Assembly (NCBI GenBank): GCA_030248195.1
Contig: JASAND010030463.1
Coordinates: 62,001-126,000 of the forward strand
Direction of reading: 5' to 3'
DNA length: 64,000 nucleotides
Origin: Trissonchulus latispiculum
Taxonomy: Eukaryota; Nematoda; Enoplea; Enoplida; Ironidae
The notes beneath the pieces were generated by a model, which had not been told where the DNA came from, searched no databases, and worked only from the letters and a program-made list of their open reading frames with translations. The translations under genes and the position numbers were made by a program. Positions 22,901-33,700 of this stretch are shown one piece after another (position 1 is the first letter of the stretch; the number at the start of each line of letters is the position of its first letter).

Positions 22901-23873
22901 GGTAGTTAGATTTTTGTAAGCTTCACATTTTTGGTATTTTTGTACAGTTTTGTATTTCTGTTATTCACCTTGGTTGTCTCTATTGAGAGGCCTCGCGACA
23001 GCTCACCAGCTAGCGGGCGGGAAGTGAATTCTACCTACCTACCTACCTACCTGTATTTCTGTTTTTCAGTTTGGAAAGGGTGTCTACTTTGCGGACATGT
23101 CCAGTAAATCTGCCAACTATTGCTTTACTACCAAAACCAAAAATATTGGCCTGGTTCTGCTGAGTGAGGTTTGTTGGCTTTTTGTTTTTTGTATATTTCC
23201 TCTAATTTTTTGAATTATATAAATTCTGTTTCTAATAGTTTCTATGACTCTGTTGCCTCTGTGTCTCCTGTTGCAACGACATTTTTATTTTTTGTATTGT
23301 ATGATTTTTTATTTTTATTTTATTTTTTCTACAGGTTTCTTTGGGCAAATGTTGTGAGAAGAAGTCAGCCGACAGTCGTGCGGATCATAATATGCCCAAC
23401 GGGTGTCATTCTACCAAAGGTTTGGGTCGTACCATTCCTGATCCTAGCAAGTCTGTTACCCTGTAAGTTTGAGAAAATGTTTTGACACCTGAAAAAATAT
23501 TTTGTGACCTTTTTTCTGAGGCTGACAAGCACTAGAGTTTTTTGCATTTCTTTGTCTGTCTTCAAGTCAACATTGAATCTGGGCCCCAATAAATACGGAT
23601 ATTTGTATGCATTAGTAATTTAAAGTTGCCGTTGCCAAAGAAAAGAAAAAGACTGGATTTTAATTTTCGGGGTTTTTCTTTCATTTTCTGAGCCGATTAT
23701 TTGATCTGGCTTGTTTCTTTTTCTTCAGGGACGACGGTTGCCTGGTGCCTTTGGGTCCCGGTGTGCCTTCCAACGTTACCGATTGTGACCTTCTCTACAA
23801 CGAGTACATAGTCTATGATACTAGTCAAATTCGCATGCGATACCTCCTGGAAATTGAATTTCAGTACAAGTAG
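3369..23873 (+). CDS. PARP2: Poly(ADP-ribose) polymerase, PARP2 type, 21 exons, complete
   Basis: This gene transfers ADP-ribose from NAD+ to proteins at DNA breaks and acts in the nucleus. Coding exons: 3369-3466, 6781-7149, 7382-7480, 8283-8456, 9529-9657, 10490-10741, 11182-11544, 12027-12275, 16885-16979, 17220-17335, 17692-17864, 18216-18318, 18563-18640, 18909-18993, 19530-19732, 21229-21366, 21713-21837, 22515-22614, 23070-23168, 23335-23462, 23729-23873. All introns are GT..AG and phases match at every junction. The total is 3321 nt, which is 1106 residues plus stop. Domains: basic AT-hook region (about 1-609), WGR (about 610-740), helical regulatory domain (about 770-905), ART catalytic domain to the end. 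The catalytic triad is visible as H955 (LLWHGSR), Y989 (GKGVYFADM) and E1084 ([10 protein letters not shown]). Human PARP2 has about 580 residues, so the N-terminus is about 500-600 residues longer. Exons 2-8 are the least certain, because they have no family counterpart. Confidence 0.93.
3777..3882 (+). mobile_element. Truncated copy of the CAGGGTATTTTT element family
   Basis: It begins 'cagggaattttttagag', continues with the G-run, the GGGCCCGGGCCC core and 'gattttttgcaaaaatgagctaaa', and stops at a (TA)n microsatellite. The same order of motifs occurs in the two complete copies at 9000-9358 and 12311-13675. Confidence 0.6.
4306..6299 (+). repeat. Composite repeat, copy A, in PARP2-like intron 1
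   Basis: It starts with the hairpin AGGGGTCGCggcaGTGACCCCT (4309-4331). A block of about 530 bp (about 4367-4985) follows, carrying short CTGCGCAGA repeats. This block is directly duplicated at the far end (about 5762-6299). Between the two lie 3-4 tandem units of about 170 bp (about 5010-5520, 'gctgggctggttc...ccgttttgccgtccgac') and a piece of the 147-bp satellite (about 5553-5755). Long open frames here (4894-5607 and others) arise from the repeat periodicity. The same composite recurs at 13897-15985. Confidence 0.7.
8503..8913. mobile_element. MITE with TIR ending in CTATTTCTTTAAAGATC
   Basis: The left end 'caggccctatttctttaaagatc' and the right end 'gatctttaaagaaatagagtctcag' are inverted copies. 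The roughly 410-bp interior is AT-rich with repeated 'ttaatc/gattaa' motifs. It lies in PARP2-like intron 4. I could not read a target-site duplication, so the outer limits are approximate. Confidence 0.6.
9000..9358. mobile_element. Complete short TIR element, CAGGGTATTTTT family, 5-bp TSD
   Basis: The 359-bp element runs from CAGGGTATTTTTTAGG to the complementary TAAAAAATACCCTG. TTTGT is duplicated on both sides. The interior has G-runs, GGGCCCGGGCCC and 'ctcaaaaatgccaggattta', which are shared with 12311-13675. It lies in PARP2-like intron 4. CAGGG termini resemble hAT, and a 5-bp duplication would fit the hAT5 group. That assignment is inference. Confidence 0.8.
12311..13675. mobile_element. 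CAGGGTATTTTT-family element split by a nested insertion
   Basis: The left terminus is CAGGGTATTTTTTAGGG at 12311 and the right terminus is TAAAAATACCCTG ending at 13675. GGTTG is duplicated on both sides (12306-12310 and 13676-13680). Removing the nested element at 12354-13368 leaves about 350 bp, the size of the complete copy at 9000-9358. It lies in PARP2-like intron 8, shortly after exon 8. Confidence 0.85.
12354..13368. mobile_element. Long-TIR element with 9-bp TSD, nested (Mutator-like)
   Basis: Arms of about 300 bp (12354-12650 and about 13066-13368) are inverted copies with roughly 90% identity by eye, starting GCATATTTCTAATCTG. The loop of about 415 bp is AT-rich with no transposase. 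CCCCGGGCC is present at 12345-12353 and 13369-13377, an exact 9-bp duplication. Long terminal inverted repeats with a 9-bp duplication fit non-autonomous Mutator-like elements. It inserted into the G/C core of the older element at 12311-13675. Confidence 0.82.
13897..15985 (+). repeat. Composite repeat, copy B, in PARP2-like intron 8
   Basis: The same architecture as 4306-6299 is present: the hairpin AGGGGTCGCggtaGCGACCCCT (13898-13919), a block with CTGCGCAGA repeats (about 13950-14530), two to three units of the 170-bp tandem repeat (about 14540-14920), then an expanded 147-bp satellite. Open frames across it, in both strands, come from periodic sequence. The two copies share order and sequence, so this is a dispersed repeat and not a chance local duplication. 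Confidence 0.7.
14950..15985. repeat. 147-bp tandem satellite, about seven units
   Basis: Units contain 'gtggtcaaatttggtacc', 'gagcaacttttgtcataga' and 'ggtggggtggggtgggga'. The minus strand (14958-15680) stays open for 240 codons and repeats a 49-residue segment. The unit is therefore 147 bp, a multiple of three. This is satellite DNA, since the peptide is a by-product of the period. Partial units occur at about 5553-5755, and a distant relative may lie near 26620-26780 ('caaatgaaagcacatagcgagg'). Confidence 0.85.
16076..16858. mobile_element. Long-TIR element abutting PARP2-like exon 9
   Basis: Left arm 16076-16260 and right arm 16677-16858 are inverted copies with very few differences. 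The outer end is ACAAGAACCAAAAATGCTCC and the inner end 'gaggctcatattggc'. The loop is about 416 bp. The right terminus lies 26 bp before the first base of exon 9 (16885), so the acceptor's pyrimidine/branch region adjoins or overlaps the element. No convincing duplication was found at the ends. Confidence 0.75.
17220..18318 (+). CDS. PARP2: PARP2-like exons 10-12: WGR domain
   Basis: The three exons (17220-17335, 17692-17864, 18216-18318) encode a WGR domain. It opens with the PARP2-like stretch [15 protein letters not shown] and includes [14 protein letters not shown] and the signature [14 protein letters not shown]. In PARP2 and PARP3 this domain binds 5'-phosphorylated DNA ends and relays activation to the catalytic part. 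The following segment, [18 protein letters not shown], corresponds to the end of the domain in PARP2. Confidence 0.95.
18006..18160. repeat. Dispersed 'aggtaaaggt...ggagaat' repeat fragment
   Basis: 'aaggtaaaggtgaccccctggagaatatc' resembles 'aaggtaaaggtaattcccggagaatctcc' at about 3702-3735, which is followed by a second copy at 3744. It is probably a small dispersed repeat. Family and limits are unknown. Confidence 0.35.
18563..21366 (+). CDS. PARP2: PARP2-like exons 13-16: helical regulatory domain
   Basis: The four exons (18563-18640, 18909-18993, 19530-19732, 21229-21366) encode the all-helical autoinhibitory subdomain. It is recognisable by [32 protein letters not shown] and [16 protein letters not shown], all close to PARP2. 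This domain blocks NAD+ access until DNA is bound. Intron 15 (19733-21228) is 1.5 kb and contains a possible alternative terminal exon, listed separately. Confidence 0.93.
20105..20299 (+). CDS. Candidate alternative terminal exon inside PARP2-like intron 15
   Basis: A GC-richer, codon-like segment follows the acceptor 'catcacag' and reads 64 codons to TGA. It starts GTG TGC CCT in phase 0, which is the phase left by the exon 15 donor at 19732. It can therefore be spliced in frame. The product would end in a segment including [12 protein letters not shown] and [14 protein letters not shown] and would lack the whole ART domain. An AATAAA follows at 20551-20556. I do not recognise the peptide. 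It could instead be a captured fragment of another gene. A second short exon-like piece (about 20590-20646, ending [10 protein letters not shown]) lies downstream. Confidence 0.4.
   Translation: MCPGQRLFWFNIEAFEALKLCYQAVGSNPYFIFFLDSPDVCGRTRARSVDPEVPSWSFSKLIEP
21713..23873 (+). CDS. PARP2: PARP2-like exons 17-21: ART catalytic domain
   Basis: Exons 21713-21837, 22515-22614, 23070-23168, 23335-23462 and 23729-23873 encode the ADP-ribosyltransferase fold. H955 lies in the NAD-binding motif [12 protein letters not shown]989 in [17 protein letters not shown], and E1084 in YNEYIVYD. Glu in this third position is the hallmark of chain-forming PARPs. The protein ends with [12 protein letters not shown], as PARP2 proteins do. 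The PARP2-typical stretch [12 protein letters not shown] is also present. Nothing suggests inactivation. Confidence 0.96.
23037..23052. repeat. (acct)n microsatellite
   Basis: Short tandem 'acct' units end about 20 bp before the acceptor of PARP2-like exon 19. Confidence 0.8.
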
Positions 23874-24958
23874 TCAGTGAATGCGGAATTCGAAATGGGA
23901 AACCGTGAAATGGACGTATTTCCGAAATATCGGAGTTTTTCTTGTCACCTGGTTTTGTGTTACGTGTATTGTTTGTTCCACTGTGTATGCATTCCGCCGT
24001 TTTATGCATCTTTATTCTGTGCATTTCGTGTTTGAAATTTTTTGATGTTTGTGTTGAGATGCTTTGCTTATGTAATTTGTGCAGTTCTCCCCAGCGTATT
24101 ACGAGTTTTTTGTTCCTTTTTTACTAATTTTGCCTTTTGTTCTTGTGTTTATTGTTTTTAACTTTCTTGTATACATTTTCTTATGCAGCTGTGTGTATGG
24201 GGGGCTATTTTCATATCCTTGCATAATTGTCTTTTCATAAGATTCCAAAGATGCGTTAGTAATAGTTTGAAATACTGATTCTTTTTTTACAGTTTTTGGA
24301 TTCACTTTTTGGAGTTCTTCCACAACCATACGTGCCCACGTGTCTGCTGTTTTCATTTTCAACTTGGAATTTTATTTCTCCATTTTGCGGTGACTAGTAC
24401 TAGTGTAATAGCTGTTATCAAAGCTGTTAAACATCAATATAATATGGTCTGTTAAGCTGTTTAGTATAATCACATCATTCAAGCATTTTCTTTATAGCTA
24501 ACGCTATGCTTATGTATATTTCTCAGATTTATGTTGCACGTGGTGTTTTTGTTGTATGTTTATAGATGGGTACATTTCTACTCTAATATGTGTCATGAGT
24601 TTTGTATACTTTGTATGCAGATACGTGTGTAAATTATCAAATTTTTCGAATTTGCCCAGCACATTTGAACTTTTGTCATGTGGTTCCCTTGTGACAACGG
24701 GAGGCTTCTCATTCAAAGAATGGTTTTTTAAAATTTTATGGCGCCACCTTATCGCTATTATTATTATCTATGCCGCCTGTGTAAGATGTTTGTCAATAAC
24801 TTGGTAACAGTGTGTTCTGTTTTTACATAGCCTGGAGAATAGTAGTGTAGAGTACTACGTGGTTAACTTTTGTTTTACGTTTACTTGTTTTCGTATTTCT
24901 CTTGCTGCTTACTTCTTTTGTGGCTTTATACAGTTTGCATAAGATTGTTTTAATTGCC

Positions 24959-24964
24959 AATAAA
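24959..24964 (+). terminator. Possible polyadenylation signal of PARP2-like gene
   Basis: AATAAA lies 1.09 kb after the stop codon, in a T-rich flank without other exons. It would give a long 3' UTR. The assignment is tentative. Confidence 0.35.
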
Positions 24965-25420
24965 GTTGTGTTTTAGTCATTATAAGTTTCCCTAAATTTA
25001 AGCGATGACCTTGAAGTTCTGGATGATTTAAGGATTTTTTTACTTAGATGTGTCACATTTTTAAGCCTTAAAAGTTTAGCTTGGTGGAATAGACCACAGC
25101 CAAAGCTGTAATTTGCAAAATCGATAGTTTTAATTTGCTTAAGAGTTCATTGTGTAGTAATAATTACTGTGGCAGCAGGCAGCCTCTGTTATCAGCTCAC
25201 TATTCATGCTATGCATGTTAACGTGTGCCCTTCTCCAACGGCGCTGTCCATGACAGCTGGACCCTTGAACAGCACCGCTGAGTGGGTATTTGCACATGCT
25301 CTAACCTTTCACCGAATGTTTGCTTGGTGTTTGATCAAGCCTACCAACCACCTTGTATCTTTAGAAAGTGTTGAATTGATGGATTAGATTTATGTAGGAG
25401 AGCTGGTTGTAAAGTTGTCT
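24965..25420. other. Intergenic stretch, no feature seen
   Basis: T-rich 3' flank of the PARP2-like gene. Short open frames have no recognisable content. Confidence 0.4.
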
Positions 25421-26167
25421 GCACTCTTAGAAATGTTCCTGTAGAAACTACAGGAATCACTTTTGTAGATGATAAGTACAAAAGCTTTTGTAGAAAATAC
25501 AGGTTGAGTCTTGTAATTTCTACAGGTCATCGTTGGTAGTTTTTACCGGACATACTTTGGTAGAATGGATTACAAGTTAGACCAGTATTCAGTACTAATG
25601 AAACCTGTAGTTTTCACTGGTTTGCAGGTTTGCTCACAGGAAAGTACTCGATACGCTGATAACGCAAATTTTGTATATAAGGGCGACAGTGGTCTTAATT
25701 TTTGAAGGCTGAAAGTTTTGAATTTTTTCAAATTTTCAGTCTTCCAACACCCAGTGGGTGATTTTTTTGTAACGACCGCTCCCTGCCGAAAATTTTTTGG
25801 GAGCGGCCGCCCCCCACACCTGCCCCCTCCCTTCTGAAATAACAGGTCGCTCCAGTAAAATTTACAGGTTTTGTCTTGTAAAAAATACAGGTTTGGTATC
25901 TGATATAGGATTGTAAAAAAGTCGAACAAAACTACAGGTTTCTTTAGTATTTTCTACAGGAAATTCCTGTAATAAAAACTACAGGTTTGCTTAGTATTTC
26001 TACAGGAAACTCCTGTAATTTGTACTATTCCAGAGACCGGTAAAAAATACAAAAGTTACTTTTGTGGAAAATACAGAAAGCTCCGCTAGTGACTGACCGC
26101 ACAGGAGCACTTTTGTAGAGAACTACAAGAATTTCAGTAATTTCTACAGGAGTCTTTTTAAGAGTGC
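25421..26167. mobile_element. TIR element with internal 'ctacagg' motif array
   Basis: GCACTCTTA at the left and TAAGAGTGC at the right are exact complements. Just inside, 'atgttcctgtagaaactacaggaa' and 'agtaatttctacaggagt' also pair. The interior repeats 'ctacagg' or its complement about ten times and includes a unique G/C-rich piece (about 25750-25850). A related end occurs at 59936-60045. It lies between the PARP2-like and epoxide hydrolase genes. I could not confirm a target-site duplication. Confidence 0.6.
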
Positions 26168-27743
26168 GCCGTCTTTTTCTCTGAAGAACTTGTTTGGCTT
26201 GTGTCAGCCTAATTAGAGGACCGGTAGATGTAAAAAGGTTGTCATCGTAAAGTACTCTACCAGTGCTACAAGCTAGTATGATCATACTTTTGGTTTAATT
26301 GGAAACTTTAATTTCTGGGCGAAAGTGTACATTGTTTTTTCTCGGTGTCCCAAAGGATATCTTCTGATGAAGTGTTATGTGGGTATTTTGGTCCAATGCT
26401 ATCATTATTTGTTAGTCTGCCATTCGACCAAGCGAGAGTAAATGTTGACACTTGGCGCTTTGGCTCTGTGCCAAGGCCGCAAAGTTGTACTTTCGCTATT
26501 TTGGGCCTTTCGTTGAGTTTTCGAGTTATTCACAGAAACTTTTAATTGTAAAAAAAAGTTTTAAGATATGGCAGAAAAAATCGCGCTTTTTATAGTATTA
26601 TATCCACACAAGCAGTTTTTGTTATCAAATGAAAGCACATAGCGAGGCGAACAACGTTCTCATTGCAGCACCCACAAAATGTCGCCCCATCGACCATGGG
26701 AGTGAAGTTCCACCCTCAGGAACAAGGTCCAATATTTATCAAAGTCTTCAAAGTAGGTTAAGCCTGGTATCAAATGAAGGTCTTTGGTTATACAAACACC
26801 CTTTGTTGTTGTGTGTATATACAACCCACAAATGTTATATATGGCAACAGACTGTTATCAAGCTAAAAGAAGGCCTGCCGTTTTGATTATGCAGCAATGA
26901 ATTATTGAATTTTTGAAAAATTATTTAATAATTTCTTGCATAAATTATATACCACATGTAGCTGATCTAAATTAATGAATTGACCTCTTGATATTGGCTT
27001 TCTAAGTTTTCTGAATTAATCAAACCATATAGTATGTTTACGGTTCAGTTGGTTTGGTGCTAAACTGATGAACCTTGATGTAATAAAGATAGTCTGTAAT
27101 GTAATAATCTGAGAAAGCTCCTGCATACAAGTTGTAAAGTTGAGACAGCGCCCGATGAAAAAATAGTTTGTTTGGGACAGTTTGACCTTTAGTTTTGTCA
27201 ACAATGCCAACTTTGACCTATGTACCTTAAATTCACGTGAACTATATAGGTTTGTTATTGCAGTTTAGTCTTGGAAGAACGCAGCGTTTTCCATTAAGCT
27301 GAAGTTAAGCATTTTAGTAGCATGAAAATGCGTGTCGCGTTCAGTTTCTAGTTTGCTAGAATTTTGTCTAGGTTATTTTCTGTGATACATAAAAAGTATA
27401 TAGAATTCTATAGAATATTGAAACCGTTGTCAAAATTTCCTCAGCGTTTTTGCGAATTAAGTCAAAAACAAGTCTAGGGGCAACTAGAAATTTTATTGTT
27501 GCGGTGCTGAGTACTAGTATTATGAAATTGTAGAAATAAATATTTTGAATTTTTTTCAATTCAATTCGCCTAGATTAACCTTAACCTAGATTAGCATTAA
27601 CAAATTAAAAATTTATTTTAATTAGCAATTTTCTTTGTATTATATACTTGTTGTCTGGAGCCTAGCATGTTATTACTCTCTTCAATTCATTTTTACATAA
27701 CCTGTTTCAAGTTAACAATTTTATTTTCATTTTTTTCTACAAT
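26168..27743. other. Intergenic stretch before epoxide hydrolase gene
   Basis: AT-rich sequence without credible exons. About 26620-26780 contains two 'tatcaaatgaa' motifs reminiscent of the 147-bp satellite. The promoter of the downstream gene is probably here, but I cannot place it. Confidence 0.35.
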
Positions 27744-27752
27744 CTGTTTAGT

Positions 27753-30700
27753 ATGGTTGCTTCTCGTTTCATTGGTATTGCTGTGGCAATTGGGCTGTCC
27801 CTATTTTGGACCAGCTTTGCGGTTATGCAAATGATTGTCAGATTTTTGTTGAATCCACGAACATTTTTCTATGTCAAACCGCGACCGAAAACCCCGGCCT
27901 GTTTAACCGAAGGTTGGAACCATGGTTATCTTAGTCTACCGGTATGGGCAAATGTTGAATTTAATAGGTTTTGATTAATAATCATTAAATCAAGCCTTAG
28001 CACGAAGTAGGAGCGAGCCAAGATAGCTGCAGCGTAGGTGTTTTTCAGTATTTCTGTTTGGCTACATAATTCCAATCTGGTATCTTAAATTCTTCATGGC
28101 TCCACCAGCCCTTCCGCGATTTTTTGTTTTTGTGGTATATAACAAATTTATTATGTGGTCAGGGGTCAGGTCACTAACTGGAAAAGTTGTTTTGTTTTAT
28201 TAGTACACACACAGGAATTGTAGATTATAAGATTAAGTGTGGCTGTGTGGATAATACTCTTTTTTGTATTTTGTGCCATTTTGTTTTTCTTTAGAATGTC
28301 AAGTTGCACTACGTATTTGCCGGTGATCGCAATAAGCCTCTGATGCTATTTCTTCACGGATTTCCCGAATTCTGGTATTCATGGCGACATCAGATTAAGG
28401 AATTTTCCGCGGATTATCGGTATTTCTGTTTTTACTCACTTTTTCGTCTAGAGACTAGAGGTTTTTTAACAATTTTGCACTTGGTCTATTGTTTTGAGTA
28501 AGTTTTTTCTATGATTTTGTTTGATATTGTTTTTAGTTCTGATTTCCACCGGAAATTCTGGGCGAAACGTCGCAACACAAAATTTAAAAGCTCCGTTGGC
28601 AAGAAACGGCTAATCGTCTTACCTTGGAGCGTGTTTCTATTGTTTAGACTTCTGGTTTTATTTTGTAATTTTGTTATTTTATTTGACATTATGGTATATT
28701 TTAGTGTCGTAGCCATTGACATGCGTGGCTATGGGGATTCTGAGAAACCGTCTGGCGTACTCAACTATTCCATTCCCAAACTGATTGGAGATATCAAGGA
28801 TGTTGTTCATGTTTTGGGTAAGTCCAATAAACTACTGAAGTCTCTATCTAGGGTTTTTCGCTCAGCGAGTTATACGAGTTAATTGATAGAGTTAAAATTG
28901 AATCAATATTTTTCACTCACAGGTTAAAAAAGTTAAACAGTTCATTTTAATTCAACTGGAGAGTTAGCTCTACATTTTTAACTCGCGTCCACACAGGCCC
29001 TTAGATGAGGTAGGGAGTTAAACGAGTTAATCTTAGCCCAGTCCCTATTTTGCGCAACAGATTTAAAGATCATTGATTCGCTTAACAAAATTGTCAGACT
29101 CAGACATGTCTACATGTACATTAAATGTTGCTTGTTTTCTAATGTTTGTTTGTACTGACTGCCTATACTCTTTTTATTTGTTTGCTTATTTATTTCTTTT
29201 CAAATTGGCCTTTGTTCTATTACCAATTTTCTGTCTAGGCTATACCTCGTGTGTCCTTGTGGCGCATGACTGGGGCGGCGCTGTGGCGTGGCAGGTGGCC
29301 CTCCAGCACCCGGACTTGGTGCAGCGACTCGTCATCTGCAACTGTCCGCATCCCAGTGCCTTCAGAAAGCATCTCTACGGCAGCATGAAACAGATGCTCA
29401 AATCTTGGTCTGTGGTTTTTTCATCTGCGTTGCTATTTTGGGGGAGCCAAAATTTAGGAAGATCTTTAAGGTTTTGTTACTGTTAATGTTAAGTTGTTAA
29501 TGCACCGATGCCTGGTTCCGGTTGCGGACCTCGTTCTCAGGCCCCGAATCTAGAGCGGAGCCAAAATTTAGCAAGATTTCGTAAATTTTACCATTTTGGA
29601 CTAAAATTTTGGAATTTTGAGAATCAACATTAGTTTAATTTATTAGAACTCATTCGCTTTCTCATTGATTTGAATGAAAATAACAATAGTAATTTTGTGT
29701 GTACCTGAAACTACAGCAGAACCTGAGGTTTTTAAGAATAGTTTTGGGAAGTTTCAATTTGACCCCCCTCCAATATTCAGTTCCCTGCCGGCTCTGGTAG
29801 TGGCGCCCCCCGTGGATAGCTTCTAAAGTCTGACCAAAAAAGTAGAAAGCGAAATTATTTTCTTTTTATCTCAAAAGCGCTACAAAGTAGCTACCATAAA
29901 GTATATATTTCTGAACTATGATGAGATCTTTCTTTTTGTGGAAAAACTTTTTTGAATTTTCCCCTGCGATTTCAAAGGGTGCCGCTTTTAGAAAAGAACT
30001 CATCATGCCGCTTCAAAAAATATTTACTTTATGGTAGCTATCTTGAAGCGCTTTTGAGATATGAAGAAAACGATTTCGCTTTCTACTTTTTTGGTCAGAC
30101 TATAGTTTCTTGTTAGCTTTTAGCTGGCTCCCAACTTTCCTTTTCAATCCATACTGTTTGTGCTTGCTGTCATTGGCTGTTGGTTACGTTTTCATCAAAT
30201 TTCCTGATTGTTTCCATTGTTTCCATACGATATGTGTAATTGTATTTCATTTATTTTTCAATTGCCTTTATTTGCTCTTACTTTGAATTTTCGTCTTTGT
30301 TTGTATTTTTAGGTATATGTTTTTCTTTCAAATGCCAATTCTGCCGGAAATGATGCTGCGCAGCTGTGATCTACGATTTTTGGATGAACTTTTCACGGAC
30401 CCGAAAAAGGGTGGTACGGCCAATCCTAATGCGTTCAGTGCCCAGGATATTGAGGCATGGAAGTATACCTTTGGACAACCGGGTATGTGTTGGCTTAGGG
30501 GTATATATCGTTAGCTTAGAGAGAGGTAGCGGTGGAGCAAAAGTCTGTGGAGCAAGAAGGAACTTTGGAGAAACTTTTTCTAAAAGCACCTGAATATTGC
30601 GCTGCTTTTGGTTGCGCCCACTAAAGAAAGTTTGGTTGATCAGTGAAACAATAAAGCAGACTTTTTGGTGAAACAGGCTACCCGGTACTAAATTTTCCTT

Positions 30701-33700
30701 TCATACTGAAGATTCTGAAAGTATATGATGTCGTGGGTCTCTAATGATCATTAAACGCTGCATAAGTGATCACTGCTTTCTACACGCATTTTCATGTCAG
30801 GCTTTAATAAATCCCTCTTTCTTAAAATCAGAAGGCAGATTTGTGATGACCTAACTTCTTATTCTTCCACGATTGAATTCTTGAAAATTTTGAAAACTTT
30901 ATTTTCACCAAGAGTACATAATGGATGGATGGATGGATGGATGGATGGATGGCATGGACTAACCGCCCCACAGTACTTAGAATCAAAATCACGTACTGTG
31001 GACCCACCTCTGGATTGCATCAGTATGCCCCTAGGTCCCTACTACTCACACCAACAGTAAAGTATATATACGCATGTGTATATATACTTACAAAGCAGCA
31101 TCAAAAATAAAAAAAGTAACTCCACAAGGTCTCCTCAAAGCCCCTCATAAAGATGCAATCCACAGCGATGACTCACTATATGTATATAAACCAATTGACA
31201 TACTAATGTATATATAAGTAAGTTTATACTTACATTATACATATATATGTAAAGCGTATACGCTTTATGTTAATTTAAGGACAATTTCCAAAATTGTAAT
31301 CAAGTGGGATTCGCCATCCCAAGTAGGCTTAGGAAAAAACAGAATTGTTTCACATATATACGCATAAAAATGAAATAAACATTTTTTGTATAAAGAAAGA
31401 GATGAAAAAACTGAAGCTTCGTATAGTCAGAATGCAAATTACAAAAGTGGCTTTAAATAGGAAAAAGATAGTATATATGTCTTCAAAATAGAAAGTCACA
31501 AAAGACAAAAATAACAAAAACAAAAAACTTTTGTATCTACGACACAAATGTCATAGATACGAAGTCATAACGCTGTCCCCTGGCGTCGATATCCTGCATC
31601 CTATTCTACCTACCCCGAAACTAGGGACCCCAGCCAGCACGAGCAACGAATTGCTTTACATGAGAGGCAAAGAAGTGTAAGATAAAAGTCAAACAGAATA
31701 AAGCAAATCGTTGGACCTTGCTCGTAACTGGATAGACTGCAGCATACCTGTCCATTCCATCCGGGGAATCCCTGGGGCCATTTAATAATAAAAAACCGAC
31801 ATACACAACCACCTAAGAGCGGGGCAAAAGTGAAACAGCCAAGTAAGTCACTGCTGGGTCCACAGCTACAGGAGTTTATAATAGATTAAGGAAAACAAAT
31901 ACTAAAGCACAGATAGGGAACGGTTAGAGGTGCACATAGGTTAGTACCTTTAACGTGCACCAGATTCAATTGAAAAATCCATCTTGCCAATATATTAGTT
32001 ATAACCCAAAGTCAAAAGCATTATATGATAAAGTTTGGTGTTAAAAGGTGAGATTTAAAATTTGTTTGAAATCACCCCCGAATAAAAGAAAGCAAATTTG
32101 GTTTATACTCCTGTAATTTCCTTTTAAATGTAGATAAGGAATTTGAATTTACCAAGTTATCAGGCAGAGAGTTCCACATATCACAAACTCTTGCGAAATA
32201 AAACGTTTTCGTATGTGTTCTGAGAAATCTATGTTGTTGCAGCTGTAACTGGTGTCTTCTCACACCCATAAAGTGCGCATAACTGAATAAACAATCAAAT
32301 GGAACATCAACAAGATTGTAATCAATTTTATACAACATACACAAATCAGCCATTAATCTACGCAATTCCAAACTGTCAAGGTTTAATGCAGTCAGCCTAT
32401 CCGAATAACTTAGCTGAGTCAACCCTGGAATTCTCTTAGTATATGTACGTTGAACTGATTCCAAAAGACGAACATCCTTCAGATAACCGGGGCTCCAAAC
32501 CTCCGTTGCATACTCTAACAATGGTCTAACATACGTTATAAACATATTTTTTAGAAAAAGCGTATCTCTAGTTTTGAAAACACGATAAATTAGAGCAGAA
32601 CACTGTGAAGCTTTAGAACTGATTTTAGAGCAGTGTTGGGAGAAATCAAGTTTTGGGTCAATTAATACGCCTAAATCCTTTACATTTTCCAAAGACGAAA
32701 TTTCGCTGCCAAGCAAACGGTATTTATGGTTAAGAACGGAAAAATCTACTCGTGACCTAGTCGGAATTAACCGCAGACTGCCACATTTAGGAACAGAGAT
32801 ACGCAATTGCCAGTCAGAAACCCATTGACATATACTATCCAAGTCCTCCTGCATTTTAAACTGACAATCCAAAGAAGTCACACATTTATATATTTTGGCA
32901 TCATCCGCAAACATTTTTATAGAACTATACTTCACAACATCCGGAAGATCGTTTATGAAAATCAGAAACAATAAAGGGCCGAGCACAGAACCTTGTGGCA
33001 CACCGCTTCTAACTTGAGACCAACCAGAGTAGGAATCGCCTACTCTAACTCTTTGAAGTCTGCCAGTAAGAAAGGACTTAATCCACTTCTGTAATTTTGA
33101 AGGGAAACCGTACTTTGATAGTTTCAACATCAACTTTGAATAACAAACAGTATCAAAAGCTCTAACAAGATCAATGTAAACAGCGTCAACACAATGACCA
33201 GCATCAATACAACGAGCCCATTCTGAGGTAGACAAGAGCAGCTGTGAAACAGTAGATTTACGACTTTGAAAGCCATGCTGATTGCAATTGATTAACTTAT
33301 TCTGATAAGAGTGCGACAGCAGGCAGGGACTCTTTATCAGCTAGAGAACCATGCTCGGTACGCTAACGCCTACCCCCCCCCCCTCCCCAACAAATGGGTA
33401 CGTTCTAATCTCCCACAAATCAGACCTTAGTCAACCACCTCCCCCGTACAAATCAGACCCTAGTGGATTTGACTCCCCACAAACCGGACCCTACCGAAAT
33501 GACCCCCCCCCACAAATCTGGCCCTAGTGGAATGACCCCCACAAATCCAACCCTAGTGAAATCCACTAGGGTCTGATTTGTGGAGGGGGTGTGGTGGACT
33601 AGGGTTTGATTTGTGGGGGGTACCCATTTGTGGGGTGTGAGGCGTTAGCATGCAGAGCATGGTTCCCGAGCTGACAACAGAGAGCCTGTCTGCTGTTACA

